DNA of 64,000 nt from Takakia lepidozioides (GCA_030704615.1 CM060731.1:35216001-35280000); one strand, 5' to 3'. Shown: positions 1 through 11,968, counted from the stretch's first letter. Made by a program: numbers and translations. The notes: generated by a model from the letters alone, not told the origin.

Positions 1-1019
1 CTGAATGCTCATCGCACGATGGTTGAGCCGGTGAAGGTTTATTTGCACGCTGCAGCAGTCAATGGGGAGTACACTTTGATGTTATGACGTGTGTGACCAG
101 CTTTAAATCTTCCAGCTCCCCACCCACCTTCAAGACACACATTTTCCACATGTCACATGAATTGCCTAAAAAACTGTTCACCCAGAACTTGAGCAGAACC
201 TGCCAAGAAGAAAACGTCGAAGTACATGGCATGGAAATATCCTCCAGCCAGATTGGCTCATAAACAATTGACAACTAGTCTATGAATCAACTAATATTCT
301 CCGTGTATGTAGTAGCCTATGTACTGCTCTCCTCGTTGCCAGGCCAAAAACAGCTTATCGTGTCGGCTTGCAACATTTCCCGAATCCACTCGGCGGGCCC
401 TACTTCGTCCACAATAGTCTGCCGTGAAGTAGGTCAAAAGTTGCACATACTTGAACTTGCGACACGATTCTCGTGCAGAGACGGGGACGATGGCTGCAAA
501 CGCTGACACAATGTCAGCGACGGCCGCTACCTAACATGCGGCGATGATGACCAAGCTCTCATTTTCCATAGCTCCCCCAGGCTTACACGTTGACACTTTA
601 CACCCAAATGCATAAGTAGTGGGTACATAATGCACTGACCCAAATGCATTAAACCTTCGCTTACTTGAACACTCTGTTGAGTGCTCCTCCTGTCAGAATC
701 TGTTCCCAACACACTCCTCGTGGAAAGAAGAAGGTGGATTGAGGTTTACTTTACACCTACAAAACAGCAGTAGCGTCTCCAATTTCCTTACATGGAGCTA
801 CTATATTGGTGGAATCATGAAGCTCTCTCTTTCTCCTCTTTTTTTCCTTTTTTGCTGTGTGTGTGTGTGTGTGAAGATTGAAAGTGAGCCTGGTTAGGGG
901 AGATATTTCATATATTATTTTTAATCCAAAATATTTGCAAACCACCCATTATTATAAAACCCTCAATGCCAAACACAGACTAGGTACCCAAGGTTTTTGG
1001 ACTCCATGCAAGCACTAAA
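1..1019. other. No gene recognised; (TG)n microsatellite
   Basis: Only short, mutually contradictory ORFs are present, and none resembles a protein family I know. A short TG dinucleotide run lies near 854-872, after a T-rich stretch. Nothing else can be supported. Confidence 0.5.
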
Positions 1020-1289
1020 TCAAGAATCTAATAACATCACACAGACTTGATACTCTGCCGATGGTCCTGCTTGTAGTGCAGGCCTTGAGGTTAGAAGCGG
1101 TTGCAGGGCTTTCACCATGATACTCATGTTGGGGCGAAAGTCCCCTTCGTACTGCACACAGAGTGCTGCAACTGCTGCCATCTGCCATTCCAACCCAAAC
1201 TTGCATCGGTAACCTCTATCCAGTTGTTGAGAGAACCTAAATATGGAGCTAGGGGCTGCCATAAGCCAGCCAATTGCTGAAGAGAACAT
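1020..1289 (-). pseudogene. C-terminal fragment of a PTI1-like receptor-like cytoplasmic kinase
   Basis: The minus-strand frame contains [19 protein letters not shown] followed by MVKALQPLL. This closely matches the end of the kinase domain (subdomain XI) of plant PTI1-like Ser/Thr kinases, where the conserved Arg of FRPNMS stabilises the C-lobe. Only about the last 50 to 60 residues of the kinase domain are visible. The N-lobe, the HRD and DFG motifs and the rest of the catalytic core are not found nearby on the same strand. Upstream residues look like an intron or unrelated sequence. Family members act in immune and oxidative-stress signalling, but this stretch alone cannot encode a kinase. 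It may be the last exon of a gene whose other exons have been lost, or a transposon-carried scrap. Confidence 0.6.
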
Positions 1290-1683
1290 CTACTATGCAA
1301 TCTCTTGCTATGAGAATGCAACTCAAAAGGTTGACAAATTTTTGTTATATAAACTTTGTTTTAAAAATACCCATTTGGTGACTCACTTGCCTTGTTTGCA
1401 CAACTTTCATGTGCTTTTAGTATTCACCTTTTTGGGATGATGGTCACAGAACAGAGAATGTATCAAGTAGCAATTTTTTACTTTTCAGAAAATTGAGGAT
1501 GTGACAATAATGAACAAGCAAGTGTGCTTACAAGGAGGACCTCCCCTTTGCACAAAATAATATAATGTTTACTAAGGTCTCTAAATGTAAAGCAAAAACA
1601 AAATCCCTTCAATAACTCATCAATAAAATTATCAGGGCCTCTGTACCCTGTTGGTAAGAAAAAACACAAAAAACAAAAATGAT

Positions 1684-2035
1684 GATGCCTTCTTAAGGAA
1701 GCGTAAATTATGGTTTCTTCATCAGGAGTGACTACTCGGACTATTGCCTTATGTTGGAAGGTTGACACTTTGAACTCTAGATCACCTAGGTTATTCACCC
1801 GCAAGCCACTGGGTACATGCTCTAGTGGCAACCCAAAACAACAAAAGATTCATTCGGAAAGGCAAGCAATTTGGCTACCCACCCTACCTACACAGAAAGT
1901 GGTTTTGACTCCGTGACCCACTTTTCTAGCTGGGTTGGTGCCGACGTACATCTCTATAGCTTCGAATCCACGACCATTTGTAAGACGTTCTTGTACCCTA
2001 ACCACTCGGCGATTTGTTCAATCCTAATGTAAACC
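1684..2035 (-). mobile_element. SINE copy 1 (tRNA-like heads, LINE-like tail)
   Basis: Read on the minus strand, a tRNA-like A box (CCCAGTGGCTTGCGG near 1820) is followed by a B-box-like GTTCAAAGT. The body ends in CCATAATTTACGCTTCC (1697-1712), shared with copies at 28255-28400 and 32529-32712. A second tRNA-like head (CGCCGAGTGGTTAGGG, then GATTCGAAGC) lies just upstream at about 1965-2030, so this may be a dimer or two nested copies. Pol III promoter boxes with a LINE-like tail define a SINE. Ends and target duplications are not certain. Confidence 0.55.
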
Positions 2036-2829
2036 CATCAAGGACCAAACGCCATGCCAAATTTTAAAAACGATTTTGGCATTGGCCTTACATGCCTACT
2101 TTCTTGCAAACGCATTTGATTCACATGCAATGGACATAATCTCATGAATAGCATGGAGCCAAATTCTCCATTGATGTGGATTTGATGAGCCGCAATTGCA
2201 ACCCACCATATGGCTTAAGGCTCACTAGAACAAAGTAGAAGGCCAAGTCTACAAGAAGGTGCTAACTCTTTGTTAAAAAGGACCTTCTTGGTAAGCGTTT
2301 CAGTGGCGGGTTATCATTGGGTATGCTAAGACCCAAGAGGTGGGTATAAAGTATAAAGTGTTGGCAAAATGTCAACGCAGCCAATACGTAGGACTCAATT
2401 GTTATGGACCCTACATTTCTTGGCTCTTATGCTTTGCAAAAGGCTTTTGACAAAACTTGGTGATTTTCCGTTAAATCTTTCACTCATGGATTTGAGTTTT
2501 ATTGTTCAACTTTTTATCTTTTATAGGGAGCAAACTTCTCGAACCCCTTAATGGAAAATTGCAGTGAGAGGAAACTAACCTGAACGCAACAATGCAATGC
2601 TCATGGACACTGCCTAGGGGAAGAATATAATACCACATATAATCAAGTAGCATAAATATTTGAGCCCAAAATCTGGGCCACTCAATACTTGTACTGGTAT
2701 ATTTAAGTTTTGAATCTCATAAAAAACCAGAAAGCTTCATCTTTCCAAAGAGAAGATCCCCCCTTAGCTGACATAAGTCAGACTAGTCATTTCATCTTTC
2801 AGCTATCATCCCTTTCAAGCCATTTCAAG
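2036..2829. other. No feature recognised
   Basis: The stretch has no coding signal, tandem repeat or RNA gene that I can support. Confidence 0.5.
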
Positions 2830-3242
2830 AATGGACCAGTGTTGGACCGGTATATAGGTCTGGGGCGGGTATCAATGAGGGTAAGGGTAATGGTATGAAG
2901 GATCATACCAGGCGGGTACGTGCAAGGGTACAATACCCTGGTGGGGTGGGGCAGGGTACATGGACTTCTAAATTCCTAGCGCAAACTACCACTCCAATAC
3001 CATGCATGCGCCGGCTTGAGGGAGAGGATGCAGGGGTAGGGTTTAGGGTAGTTTTCATTCAGTTAGGGGTACTGATTTGTTAGGGATGCTAATATGTTTG
3101 AACAGGTAAACCAGTGTCCAGGGGACACCATGTAACCGACGGGAGGAAGGTACCTGTGGGGCAATGGGTACCATTGGGTACACATGGGGACCCATGGGGT
3201 ACCCCATGAGGACCTATTGGGTACCCGAGGCCCCCAAGGTGC
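2830..3242. repeat. GGGTAC/GGTACC-rich segment downstream of a LINE
   Basis: The motifs GGGTAC and GGTACC and close variants recur many times, most densely at 3150-3240, often as short palindromes such as GGGGTACCCC. The segment lies directly after the stop codon of the minus-strand LINE at 3243, so it is probably that element's 3' untranslated region. A similar opening (CAGTGTTGG then GGGTA-type repeats) occurs near 11220-11300, which suggests dispersion. Confidence 0.4.
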
Positions 3243-4310
3243 CTAGGAAACAGGTGGGGGGGTTTCTGGTTGTCGCTTGTTGGTGATAATAGCCGTAAGA
3301 GAACGAAGCACTGTAAGGTGTAGGGCTTTAAAGCATTTATGTATAGAGGTGATAGGGAGTTTAAAATTGTTTTGAAGTGCAGAGATGCTGGCGTTATGGA
3401 TGCCGCCTCTGGTGACAGTAAGTGGGTCTGTGTTCCAACCGGGACGACGGATGGCCAGGATGAGTGGTGCGTATTTCTGTCGTTTTCGAGAGTGGAGGTG
3501 TCGGGAAAGCAGTCATGGCAATAGGTGAATTCAATGAAGTGTATGGTGAGTGCTTGGGTCGGGTCGATGGGTGGGGGAGCGTTTATGGGGAGTCCCTAGA
3601 CCAACAGAATATCAGGGCAGAGTCTAGCTAGGCAAGTACAAGATGCGCGTGGTTGACATACACAGGGAAGTAGCCCTGGTCCAGCACCGTGTGATCGGGG
3701 GCTCGGCCTTGATATGTGTCAGCATTGATAAGTGAAAACCATCTGGTATCATTACGGCGCGATAGAAGTTTGTGGATATGCCAAACGGCATGGTTATGCC
3801 GAGCAATACGAAGCCCGTGGATGACGGGATGGGGACATTCGCTGCGAGAAGATGGGGCCAGATGTCGCGGGTTGCATGAATGTGAGAGCAGAGTGGGCAG
3901 TTCGGGGATGAATATAGGTTTGGCCAGAAAGTGTGCTTGCGCTGGTGGCCCATGTACTGGGCGTATCTGAATTTAAGTGTTTGGCGTATTTGGGCATCAG
4001 AAGCGGCTTCAGTGTGCCAGAAGTGGTTGGATAGTTTGTGGTGAAGTACTGTGGATTGTGTCCATTTTTGAATATATAGTTTGGTGTGGCTAAGAGAGGA
4101 AGATGCTTGTTTGTTAGCTTCTTTAGTCAGGATACTGAGAAGGTTCCGTATGGGTTGTGGTTCATGGGGATCTGATACCGGGTGGATCATCCAAAAAGGA
4201 TGCGCATGTGCAATGTGGATGGGGTCAGATGAGGTTTCGACCGGAGGTTTGGAAGCTCCATGCTGAGCGAAGAGGTCTGCCTCTTCATTGCCGTTAATAC
4301 CTATGTGTAA
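3243..4310 (-). mobile_element. 5'-truncated LINE: end of RNase H domain and C-terminal zinc-finger domain of ORF2
   Basis: On the minus strand the sequence opens with INGNEEADLFAQHGA, the last motif of an RNase H domain. A region follows containing KFRYAQYMGHQRKHTFWP and a zinc-finger-like CPLCSHIHATRDIWPHLL, the typical end of plant LINE reverse transcriptases. The longest open piece is 3624-4190. After frameshifts the reading continues through HFIEFTYCHDCFP and a last segment ending ITNKRQPETPPPVS with its stop at 3243-3245. The endonuclease and RT domains are missing, as expected from 5' truncation during target-primed reverse transcription. The same C-terminal architecture occurs in the LINE at 27490-28166, so both belong to one clade, although their 3' tails differ. 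Confidence 0.7.
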
Positions 4311-5163
4311 ACTTTAATGAAGTGTACAGATTTATTGATGGAAATAGCAAGAGTGATAATAGCAGAGATACGGTTACGAATTATCAATGTAGGCATTTGC
4401 ATGTCCAAATTGAGAACCGGTTACAAGCTGGGATCCGGCTGGGATCCGACTTGGAAGCTGTAGAACTAACATTTTGTATAATTGTCAAGTGGATAACATG
4501 TTTTTTTGTTTTTTTTCCTCTTACATTTGACAAAAATAATCATATTCCACATAAGAAGGAGAAAAAACAAATGGCTGGTCATGTAATGGTTCTTCCTACT
4601 AATTTCATCACTAGCAATGGTTAGGGCATGACATATCTGGCATCTGTTGTCACCAGTATGCCGATGACGGACCGTAGCGACATTGAGATCTTGCGCGTTG
4701 TATGATACATTGGTCAGAGCCCAAACCATCATCATTTGTCATTAGAGTCTATTGATGTATGGGGCATCATTTGTAATCGTGAGGCTTAACATCTTATGGC
4801 CATGATATGTGAGTGTTTTGTCACGACGCAGATAGTCGCACTAATGGTTGACGCTAGGATGACATACAAGATCATTCGACTACTGAAGTCACTTGATGTT
4901 AATGGGTTTTTAAGAATGTTAATTTGACTACTGTTACATACGGAGTGTAAGTTGACAGAGTTCAGACATGGGACACGTATATAATCTTATGTTATGGGAA
5001 ACGTTATGGTTCTAAGGTCGATGATCGAGTTGTGGTGAAACACAATATCGACTACACTATGGCAAAGGCGGACATGTTTGATTGTGTTTATTTTAATCAT
5101 ATAATATTTGAAATGTATTTTATTAAGGTATATCATATAGTTAACTAATATGTTTTTTTTTTC
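4311..5163. other. No feature recognised
   Basis: The region is mildly AT-rich with no supported gene. A T-rich run at 5152-5162 ending in AAG precedes the exon-like ORF that follows and could be an intron 3' end. Confidence 0.4.
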
Positions 5164-5568
5164 CAAGTATGCAAGGTTGAATTGGAGTTGCTTTGTGACC
5201 GCGACCTTTTATCATATGCATCCATTGCCAAGTGGGAGGGCAAGGATGTTGTGCCAAAGGTTATAGTTCATGTCGCCAACATGGAGGTTTTTGCGGATGG
5301 AGGACATTTTGACCAGTTGCGTATGCTTATAGAGACAGGATTGTACCTCACAGATGGACATGATATTGGGTTGACACTCGTGGAGTGTCATGATCTGCAT
5401 TGCATATATCAGCTTGTATATAGAGGTGGGGTATTGGCCACATGCACGTCATTCTGCTCTTGGTGTGGGGTTACCAAGACGACTTCTGGTCAAATCAAGT
5501 ATGAGCATGTTATTTTGCCCAATGACACCATTCTGGCTGTGGCGACTCAATTGTTTGGTGAGTTCTGA
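5164..5568 (+). CDS. Unrecognised exon-like ORF
   Basis: A 128-codon open frame starts with Met at 5182 and stays open upstream to about 5167, just after a polypyrimidine tract (TTTTTTTTTTCCAAG). This fits an internal or terminal exon behind a splice acceptor better than a complete gene. The peptide has an even composition without low complexity (for example GHFDQLRMLIETGLYLTDGHD) and several Cys residues in TSFCSWCGVTK. I do not recognise the family. No partner exon could be joined with confidence, and the surroundings are AT-rich and gene-poor. It may be a remnant of a DNA transposon gene. A chance ORF is also possible, though this length without stops is uncommon in such AT-rich sequence. 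Confidence 0.3.
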   Translation, partial: QVCKVELELLCDRDLLSYASIAKWEGKDVVPKVIVHVANMEVFADGGHFDQLRMLIETGLYLTDGHDIGLTLVECHDLHCIYQLVYRGGVLATCTSFCSWCGVTKTTSGQIKYEHVILPNDTILAVATQLFGEF

Positions 5569-6055
5569 TCGATAAGTTCCAAACTCAAACTCATCAAACG
5601 TATTTTGTCTTTGCTACGCATTCAAAGTTGTGTGGACCCCGATCCATTGTTTTGGTATGCTAACATTTTTATTTAAAGTTTTTTTTTCATTTCATGTTAG
5701 AATAAAATAAAAATCGTATATTGTGAATTAGGATTGTCTAACATAAATCATTTATGAGTCGTCATACTCGTGTCATTTAAATTGATAAAACCTATTTATG
5801 TACAGTGGAGGTGATTCCGCCTCCGATGAGTGAAATATTAGCCTATTGTGCATAACATGTCATCATTCGTACTGTCTTGAAGATGATCTGACATCTGTAG
5901 ATGATAGCATCGGAAGCTGACAAGACAATGTCTCTTCGAGAGGGCCCAAGTCGCTTCACACGCATGTGCAACATCATGACGGTGAAATATTTGGATATTA
6001 TTTTTATATATTTGACATTGTGATGTCTTTATAATTGAAAAAAAATCAATTCTTC
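5569..6055. other. AT-rich, no gene recognised
   Basis: There is no supported ORF or repeat, only A/T-rich noncoding sequence. Confidence 0.4.
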
Positions 6056-6235
6056 ATATATATATATGACACCAACCAAAGCTAGCGTAAATAAGAGCCT
6101 CTTCCCCTTGCGGGTACCGCCCCCTTTCGGGGGTGACTCTATTATAGTTTGAACGTTCATTGAATTGGATGTATGGGCCATCATCCCGGATCGGTTGTTG
6201 AGTGGATACTCATACACACAAATGCATTTAGTACT
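6056..6235 (-). mobile_element. SINE or very short LINE copy 2 with (AT)n tail
   Basis: On the minus strand the sequence reads GCGGTACCCGCAAGGGG, then GAAGAGGCTCTTATTTACG, then GGTTGGTGTCATATATATA. The same string, with few changes, follows the stop codon of the LINE at 27490-28166. A B-box-like ACGTTCAAAC lies upstream near 6147-6157, so it could be a SINE that shares the LINE tail. Without that head it would simply be a severely truncated LINE. The microsatellite tail marks the 3' end. Confidence 0.55.
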
Positions 6236-8655
6236 CTAATTTTCTGTATGGACAATCAGACGGGTCTATTGTGTTGGTAAATGTCTAATTTTTGCATGTT
6301 TATATAGTACTTTTCATATGTTTTAAATTATGTCTTACAACGTATATGTATTTTGACAAACAAACATAAATGATTATGGATACAAGTTAGAATGATTACC
6401 GACTCTACGACGGTCTACAACAGCGTTATGATCCGTGGCCGCTAAGCATTGAGCATACTGGAGAGGATATGTACTTTGGGCTTATTGTTTCTTGCCATTT
6501 TTGTTGTGTGTAGTAAATGTTACATAAACCATAGTTCTAACATTTTGTATGGTTTCTACAATATTGATTTTCTATGCAAGGAGTTCATGTGGGGCTTCCC
6601 TTACGTGATTATTTTGCATCATATATTTTTTTTTTATTATAATTACCATAATTATGCAGACGATAGGTAATTTTTAAGAGTGTAAAAAAATAGAGTTGAT
6701 GATTGTAATATAACCTGAAGTTATATATATATATATATATATATATATCAAGTCTAGTGTTTTAGATGTTCAAAAAAAAAAAAAAAAAGGTTATTTAAGG
6801 GGTCTCAAGATGGCACCTCAATAATTTGCGTAAACATTTCAAACTAGTTGGTTACAACATCAAGTTGTAAATATTTGTTATGTATATATAAAGTTTATGG
6901 ATTTTTAAATATATTAACTTATATTATATTAAAATAATAATTTTAATTAATTATATAATTTTAGTATGAAAAATCGTATTACAATCAAGATAGAATATGA
7001 ACTATTGTGAAGCCAAAATAACTTTGATATCACTTGATCTCGAAAGGCTGGTGCCTTCGGATGTCAAATTGAGATATGTTGTGTTGTTGATATCATCTAT
7101 ATAAAAATAAACAACCTCATATGTGCATGAAGTACAAATGAGATGTATTGGTTGGTGCATATAGTGATTTAATAACATCATAACAAAGAGATCTGGAGTT
7201 CAAATACGTTGATACAAGTGGTGGTGTATTATTTAGTTAGTTGTCATGTGATAGATGATGCTAGCATAAGAAAAGCTAGATGGTACTACGTATCAATCTG
7301 GAGATCAATAAGAAGCTTTCACTTGTCTATATTATTATGTTTTTTTTCACAAAAATTCTTGAGAGTTGTGGATTTGCGACGCCGTAGTCATTGCAAATCT
7401 ATGACGGATTTTAACGACGACTTTACGACCGCCGCAGATATGGCATTGAGGGATGATTGAAATAACACTTGTGTGACACTTCTGCGTCGCGCAGACGACG
7501 CTAGCATCCCCCAAAATGTTGTAGTAGAGCATATATCTAATACATAGTCTGTCATTATCAGACTGTATTTGTTGCATGTATCATCTCAAAATATAAATTA
7601 TCTATGTTCTATATATCTATACTAGAAGTATAGATTGTCATTATCTGACTATATTGTTATGGAGGTGTCATTTAGAGTATTACTTATGTTTGATATAGCC
7701 TATTCAATAGATAGTTATTATCAAACTGTACTTCTAAAAAAAATCATGACCTCATTGACACAACACTATTTATATTTCTCTGTGGGTGTATGAAACAAGG
7801 ATAGTGTTGGAAGACGATACTTTGGCAAGTAGGTTATATATCATTATCAATTTTCGAATCTATAGTATACATGTGATACAGATAAGGCTCCAGGGCCCAC
7901 ATAAACTGCCTCCGATGTCGGTCATATGCACTAAATCTTCTATGTACTCATCAATGGGCAGTCTCTATGGTGTGCTTGCTTGAGGTATCTTACACATAGC
8001 TCATGGAAAATCTCTAGGCTTGGATTAAAATGTTAGATGATGTTCGGTGTTATACAAAAGCCACAGAGCAATAGCAATAGTAGCAGTAGGAGCTGTAGAA
8101 GTTGTAGTTAAGGTTGCAGATGTAAGAACTATATAAATTCTCCTCACATCCTTCACTATTGGATGATAGTTTTGATCAAGTGAGTAAATTGTCATTACGA
8201 TGTGAGAATAATGTTTGTCAACAAGGATCTATGACTAAAATTGACATGTTGTTTTTTGGTGGATGTTATATCTCTGGATGTTATATGTGTGATCTCAGGC
8301 TGAGAAGATGATGGAAGGTTGCAAACTGTATTGTTCAACAACCGTTTCCGCGTGATTTGACCATATAATACGAGAGGCGCCCCTGACTGCCATTGCAAGT
8401 GCAGAAGCAGTATCATTCTTGGAATTGGTGAACAGGTAACAGCTGTCAAGCATAGGTTGGTCTTTGAGTTTGTGCAGGGTCAGGTTTGGGTCGGCGTTTG
8501 TGAGCCATAACAGGGCAATTGCAGCCCTGATTTCCCAGTTGTCCATTATGGTAGAGAGTGAAGGCTCAGAGCACAAAGTTTTGTTTGACGCTTCAGTCCA
8601 CTACGAGCTGACTAACGAATATTTACCTGATATGACAGTTTTTATAGTCCCTCCT
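6236..8655. other. AT-rich intergenic DNA with microsatellites
   Basis: A (TA)n run lies at about 6722-6749 and a poly-A run at about 6770-6788. The remainder is strongly AT-rich with stops in all frames. Short ORFs such as those near 7209-7460 and 8295-8576 show no family resemblance. I see no gene. Confidence 0.45.
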
Positions 8656-8963
8656 AGACCCGAAATGATGTCAAGATCTACATGTGGATTGATGGGAAGT
8701 GGAGCACCCACTATTGGTAATGGAATTCTTATCTCTCGACTCGGGCAAAAAAAATCGCATCCATTAATGCAAAGAATTGTGGTGCTGCTGGTGTCCAACA
8801 CTACTGGCTTGGTTGCTCCATCAAAGGCCCAATGGAGTGCTCAACCCTATCAGATACAGGGGCATATGAACTAGTGATGACTGTCCATATGAGCGATAGA
8901 CAAGTTATTATGGCACCATTCACCAAGCCTATTGACTTCCAGAAAGTCTTTAGGAGCCACTGA
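8656..8963 (+). pseudogene. Unrecognised coding remnant with one in-frame stop
   Basis: Translated from about 8658, the frame reads TRNDVKIYMWIDGKWSTHYW, one TAA near 8721, then about 80 further open codons ending MAPFTKPIDFQKVFRSH and a stop at about 8961-8963. Composition and the continued open frame on both sides of the single stop suggest a once-coding exon. A competing plus-strand frame at 8464-8874 is open but looks less protein-like. I do not recognise the family. No splice partners were identified. Confidence 0.3.
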
Positions 8964-9612
8964 TGAGGGGTGGGTCATTCAACCAATTCTATTATCGTTT
9001 GCAAAGCTTTGACAATGTTGGTTCTAATACTAAACATCAAACATTTCAATTTCCTTCATCAAAGGCCCGAAGTTGGGCCAGTTATCTTTGCCTTAATGTC
9101 TTTCGAGGACTATGTTCTTCATGGTCCTAAAGAGCAGTGCAAAGGGTACGTAGGCCCTTCAGGTCATCCTTAAGTTCTTACCCATGTCACAAACTGGAAA
9201 CAAGTTCAAGGGACTTTTACACCCAACTTTCTTTCTGAGATAAAGATGTACTCATTAAGACATTACGTAAAACACCGGGAATTTTTTTTCTTTGTAATTC
9301 AAGGAATCTCCCTAGCCGGAAGGTTCCCCCGATTTGCGGGGGCAAAGAAGCTCCACTGCAATTGTTTCAGGGTTATCTTTTGGGATAAAATTTCATTCAC
9401 AATTTGACATAAATTTCTTTCGAAAAACTTCTTTCCAAGTTTTCATCCATGCTCTATGTATACATTCAATGTTGACAAAAAAGAAAACTAAGTAGAGAAA
9501 CTAAAATCAATAGAAGGTAATGATTTTTTGGCTGTTTTTGTGAACCCTCGTACTGACAATATTGTCTACAGTTTCTAACTGAATCAGGTACATGTAATAT
9601 ATCATTTCTCCT
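8964..9612. other. No gene recognised; short GC hairpin
   Basis: A small hairpin-like sequence, CCCCCGATTTGCGGGGG, lies at about 9327-9343. Otherwise no coding or repeat structure is supported. Confidence 0.35.
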
Positions 9613-10930
9613 TCAATTTTTAAGAATGTCAACTGCAGTTTCGCTATCAAGCACTTGCAGTGTGATGTTGCCTTGTACAATTCCAAAACTAGGTCCAATT
9701 TGTGTTACGTTTCTTGTTGAAATAACCTGGTTACGACCTCCAAAAATTCTCTCCAACTTATCGCTATTCTGGTTCAAGGCTTCGGTAACAGCATCTTGGG
9801 CTTCATGAGTTTCCTAGAACGAGTCGCCGTCGACATGAGTAACATTACTCTTACATGGAGCCATAGTAAGAGCTTCTGATGAACTAGAGTAGGAATTCTG
9901 GTTACTTTTGTCACTGACACAGAGAACATTGCAGGAATGAATCACTGGAACTTGAGAGTGCATAATACTTGAATTAACTGCTCCAGTAGATGCACTTCCT
10001 GGAGACCGCCATACTCAGATTCAATTATCCTTTTGTAATTCTCTTCCCCTTCTTCAAGAGCTTGTTCATATGAAAAAGGCTTTTCCATTGCACAATTCAC
10101 CAGATACAATTCGTTGCAATGCACAATCTCTCATCATTTTGTTTCTTTGATTGTATCTGCATACAAAAGAATAATAACAATGTACGAGTGAAAGATATTA
10201 CTAGTTGAAATCAAGAAACATAGAAATAGATAGAAGGTAACATACTTGTCATATGCCTTAGCACTCCTATGACCCGTAAGCTTCATTCCATGTTCTTGTG
10301 GAACATAAGCCTCCTCCATACGTATCATGCCAACACCGTGACCAATCTTGTTCGTAAGAACTTTGCCGGTTAATTCTGGCAAATCCCTCGTCATAGATTG
10401 TTCGTGTAGGAGTGCAATGGATTTTTACCTACTTCGTGAACCAGACGTCATCAGTAAACTTCTATTTTTGCCTTGGTGTAAAGAACATAGGGTGCGGTCC
10501 TGATTCCTGAGGAGTCCACGTTGGTCGTTTCTTGATCAACAGTTTGTAGAGATAAATTACATGTGCATCCTGACAATCAACATGTTTTCTATGATCCTCG
10601 GCACTGTAGTGATTGATATCCAATTGATAATTCTTGGATATGCCATGGCAAAACCTACAAAGAAAGTACAAAATGTCAAGCCAATATAAATCTGAAGGTA
10701 CTTCGACAAAAAAACATGTTAACAGAATGCAATTCATGCACTCACCGTATGCCCTAGCAAAACCTACAAAGAAAGTACAAGATGTCAAGCCAATATAAAT
10801 CGGAAGGTACTTCTAAAAAACATGAATTAACATAATGCAATTGTGCACTCACTGCAAGACAACTCCCAACCGTGTCTTGAATAGTGGGAAATCCTCTTCG
10901 TCCACTTTGCGAAGCTCAGCGGAAGCTCTT
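9613..10930 (-). pseudogene. Tyrosine-recombinase-like gene (Crypton or ZMYM/QRICH1-type C-terminal domain), decayed
   Basis: Minus-strand exon pieces fit together. An exon encoding ELRKVDEEDFPLFKTRLGVVL (about 10930-10855) is followed by one with KKRPTWTPQESGPHPMFFTPRQ. The third (10394-10240) contains LTNKIGHGVGMIRMEEAYVP and LTGHRSAKAYDKY. The last stretch matches the C-terminal half of phage-integrase-fold recombinases of the Crypton/ZMYM type, with the TGHRS box and a following Tyr. GT-AG splicing from 10245 to 10150 keeps the frame (YDKYNQRNKMMRDCALQ). A further open segment ends at 9613-9615. Two stops near 10430-10470 and a missing Arg where I would expect NH(S/G)LR show decay. It could be a dead Crypton-like transposon or a relic of a domesticated host gene. 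Family identity rests on short motifs. Confidence 0.5.
10642..10858 (-). repeat. 109 bp tandem duplication of an intron-exon junction
   Basis: Two copies start at 10642 and 10751 and share GCAAAACCTACAAAGAAAGT and following sequence, with small indels. On the minus strand each contains a polypyrimidine tract and the acceptor TTTCTTTGTAG followed by GTTTTGC. The upstream copy also has a donor-like GGTGAGTGC, so the duplication has created a possible mini-exon in the recombinase-like gene. Confidence 0.7.
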
Positions 10931-11381
10931 ACGAAAAAATTTCATGTACATATGTAACTAAATCGCATATTGAGACCGGATGGTGAGTTAGGTTGAGAAA
11001 GTTTTTGGCTCAACATAAGGATTTCTTCCTGCTTAATTAGCACCTAGTTTGTTTTTAACAACACGTCCTAAACCCGCCTTGCATGAGCGACAAATAGCCT
11101 CGTCCGCGGGGAATTTCACTTGGCATATCTGGGATCAGTTATAATGTTGAATATACAAGCCGACGCTTTTCCATACCCTATTATCCGCATCTCGCATCGT
11201 GCATCCCAAAGCTCTGAACATCGACTGTATATTCCCTGGAGGGTACAAAGCAGTGTTGGGCGGACATATATACCCGACCGGGTAATAATCAGGGTATCAT
11301 ACTATTGAGACCCGCCACCCAAATTTTTGGTGGACCTGGCTTGAGTTAGAACCGGCGAGGGCCATCTCGCCACTTACCCTA
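10931..11381. other. No gene recognised
   Basis: The only notable sequence is a GGGTA-containing stretch near 11220-11300 resembling 2838-2960. No gene is supported. Confidence 0.35.
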
Positions 11382-11650
11382 CTGTCGTGCGCATACATAT
11401 CGCTACACAACTACATCGCTGTCCAAAACCACACAACACATGTGCACACCAAACACTAGTCTATCACTAGTCCACCACTAGTGCACCACTAGGCTGCCAC
11501 TAGACAACCACTAGTGCAGCCACTAGTCCAACCACTAGGCTGCCACTAGCCACCACTAGTGCAGCCACTAGTCCGACCACTAGGCTGCCAATAGCCACCA
11601 CTAGTCCTACCACTAGTGCAACCACTAGGCTGCCCCTAGTCCATCACAAT
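11382..11650. repeat. CTAGT-rich direct repeat, copy A
   Basis: The unit opens with CTGTCGTGCGCATACATATC, runs through CACACAACACATGTGCACAC and then dissolves into about 20 short repeats of CCACTAGT, CACTAGGCTGC and related 10-14-mers. It ends with CCATCACAAT. The second copy begins 587 bp downstream. Confidence 0.75.
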
Positions 11651-11968
11651 GATAAAGAAAGAAGGGACACAAGCACACAAGCTTCTCTCAAGCTCACACA
11701 CTTGCACATGAAAACATCACTCATATATTAAGTCGAGCCAAGTGCACCCCACGCCATGGGGAATCCACACTACGACGCCATAGCTAGACGCGGTGAGGCT
11801 CAACTCGATAAAGATGAGTCCACCGCGATCTGCCGTGAAAATAACCATGCCAGGTGCCCAAACATATATTGGCCCCTGGATTGATATTTGGGTCAATCCC
11901 AAATATCAATATATCAAAACTAATTATTTCCTAACTAGTTTCACACTAGTGGTAAAATAACTTGACAG

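Noticed and set aside
1930-2035. A functional tRNA gene
   Set aside because: Only A-box and B-box-like parts are present. No cloverleaf with paired acceptor stem can be drawn.
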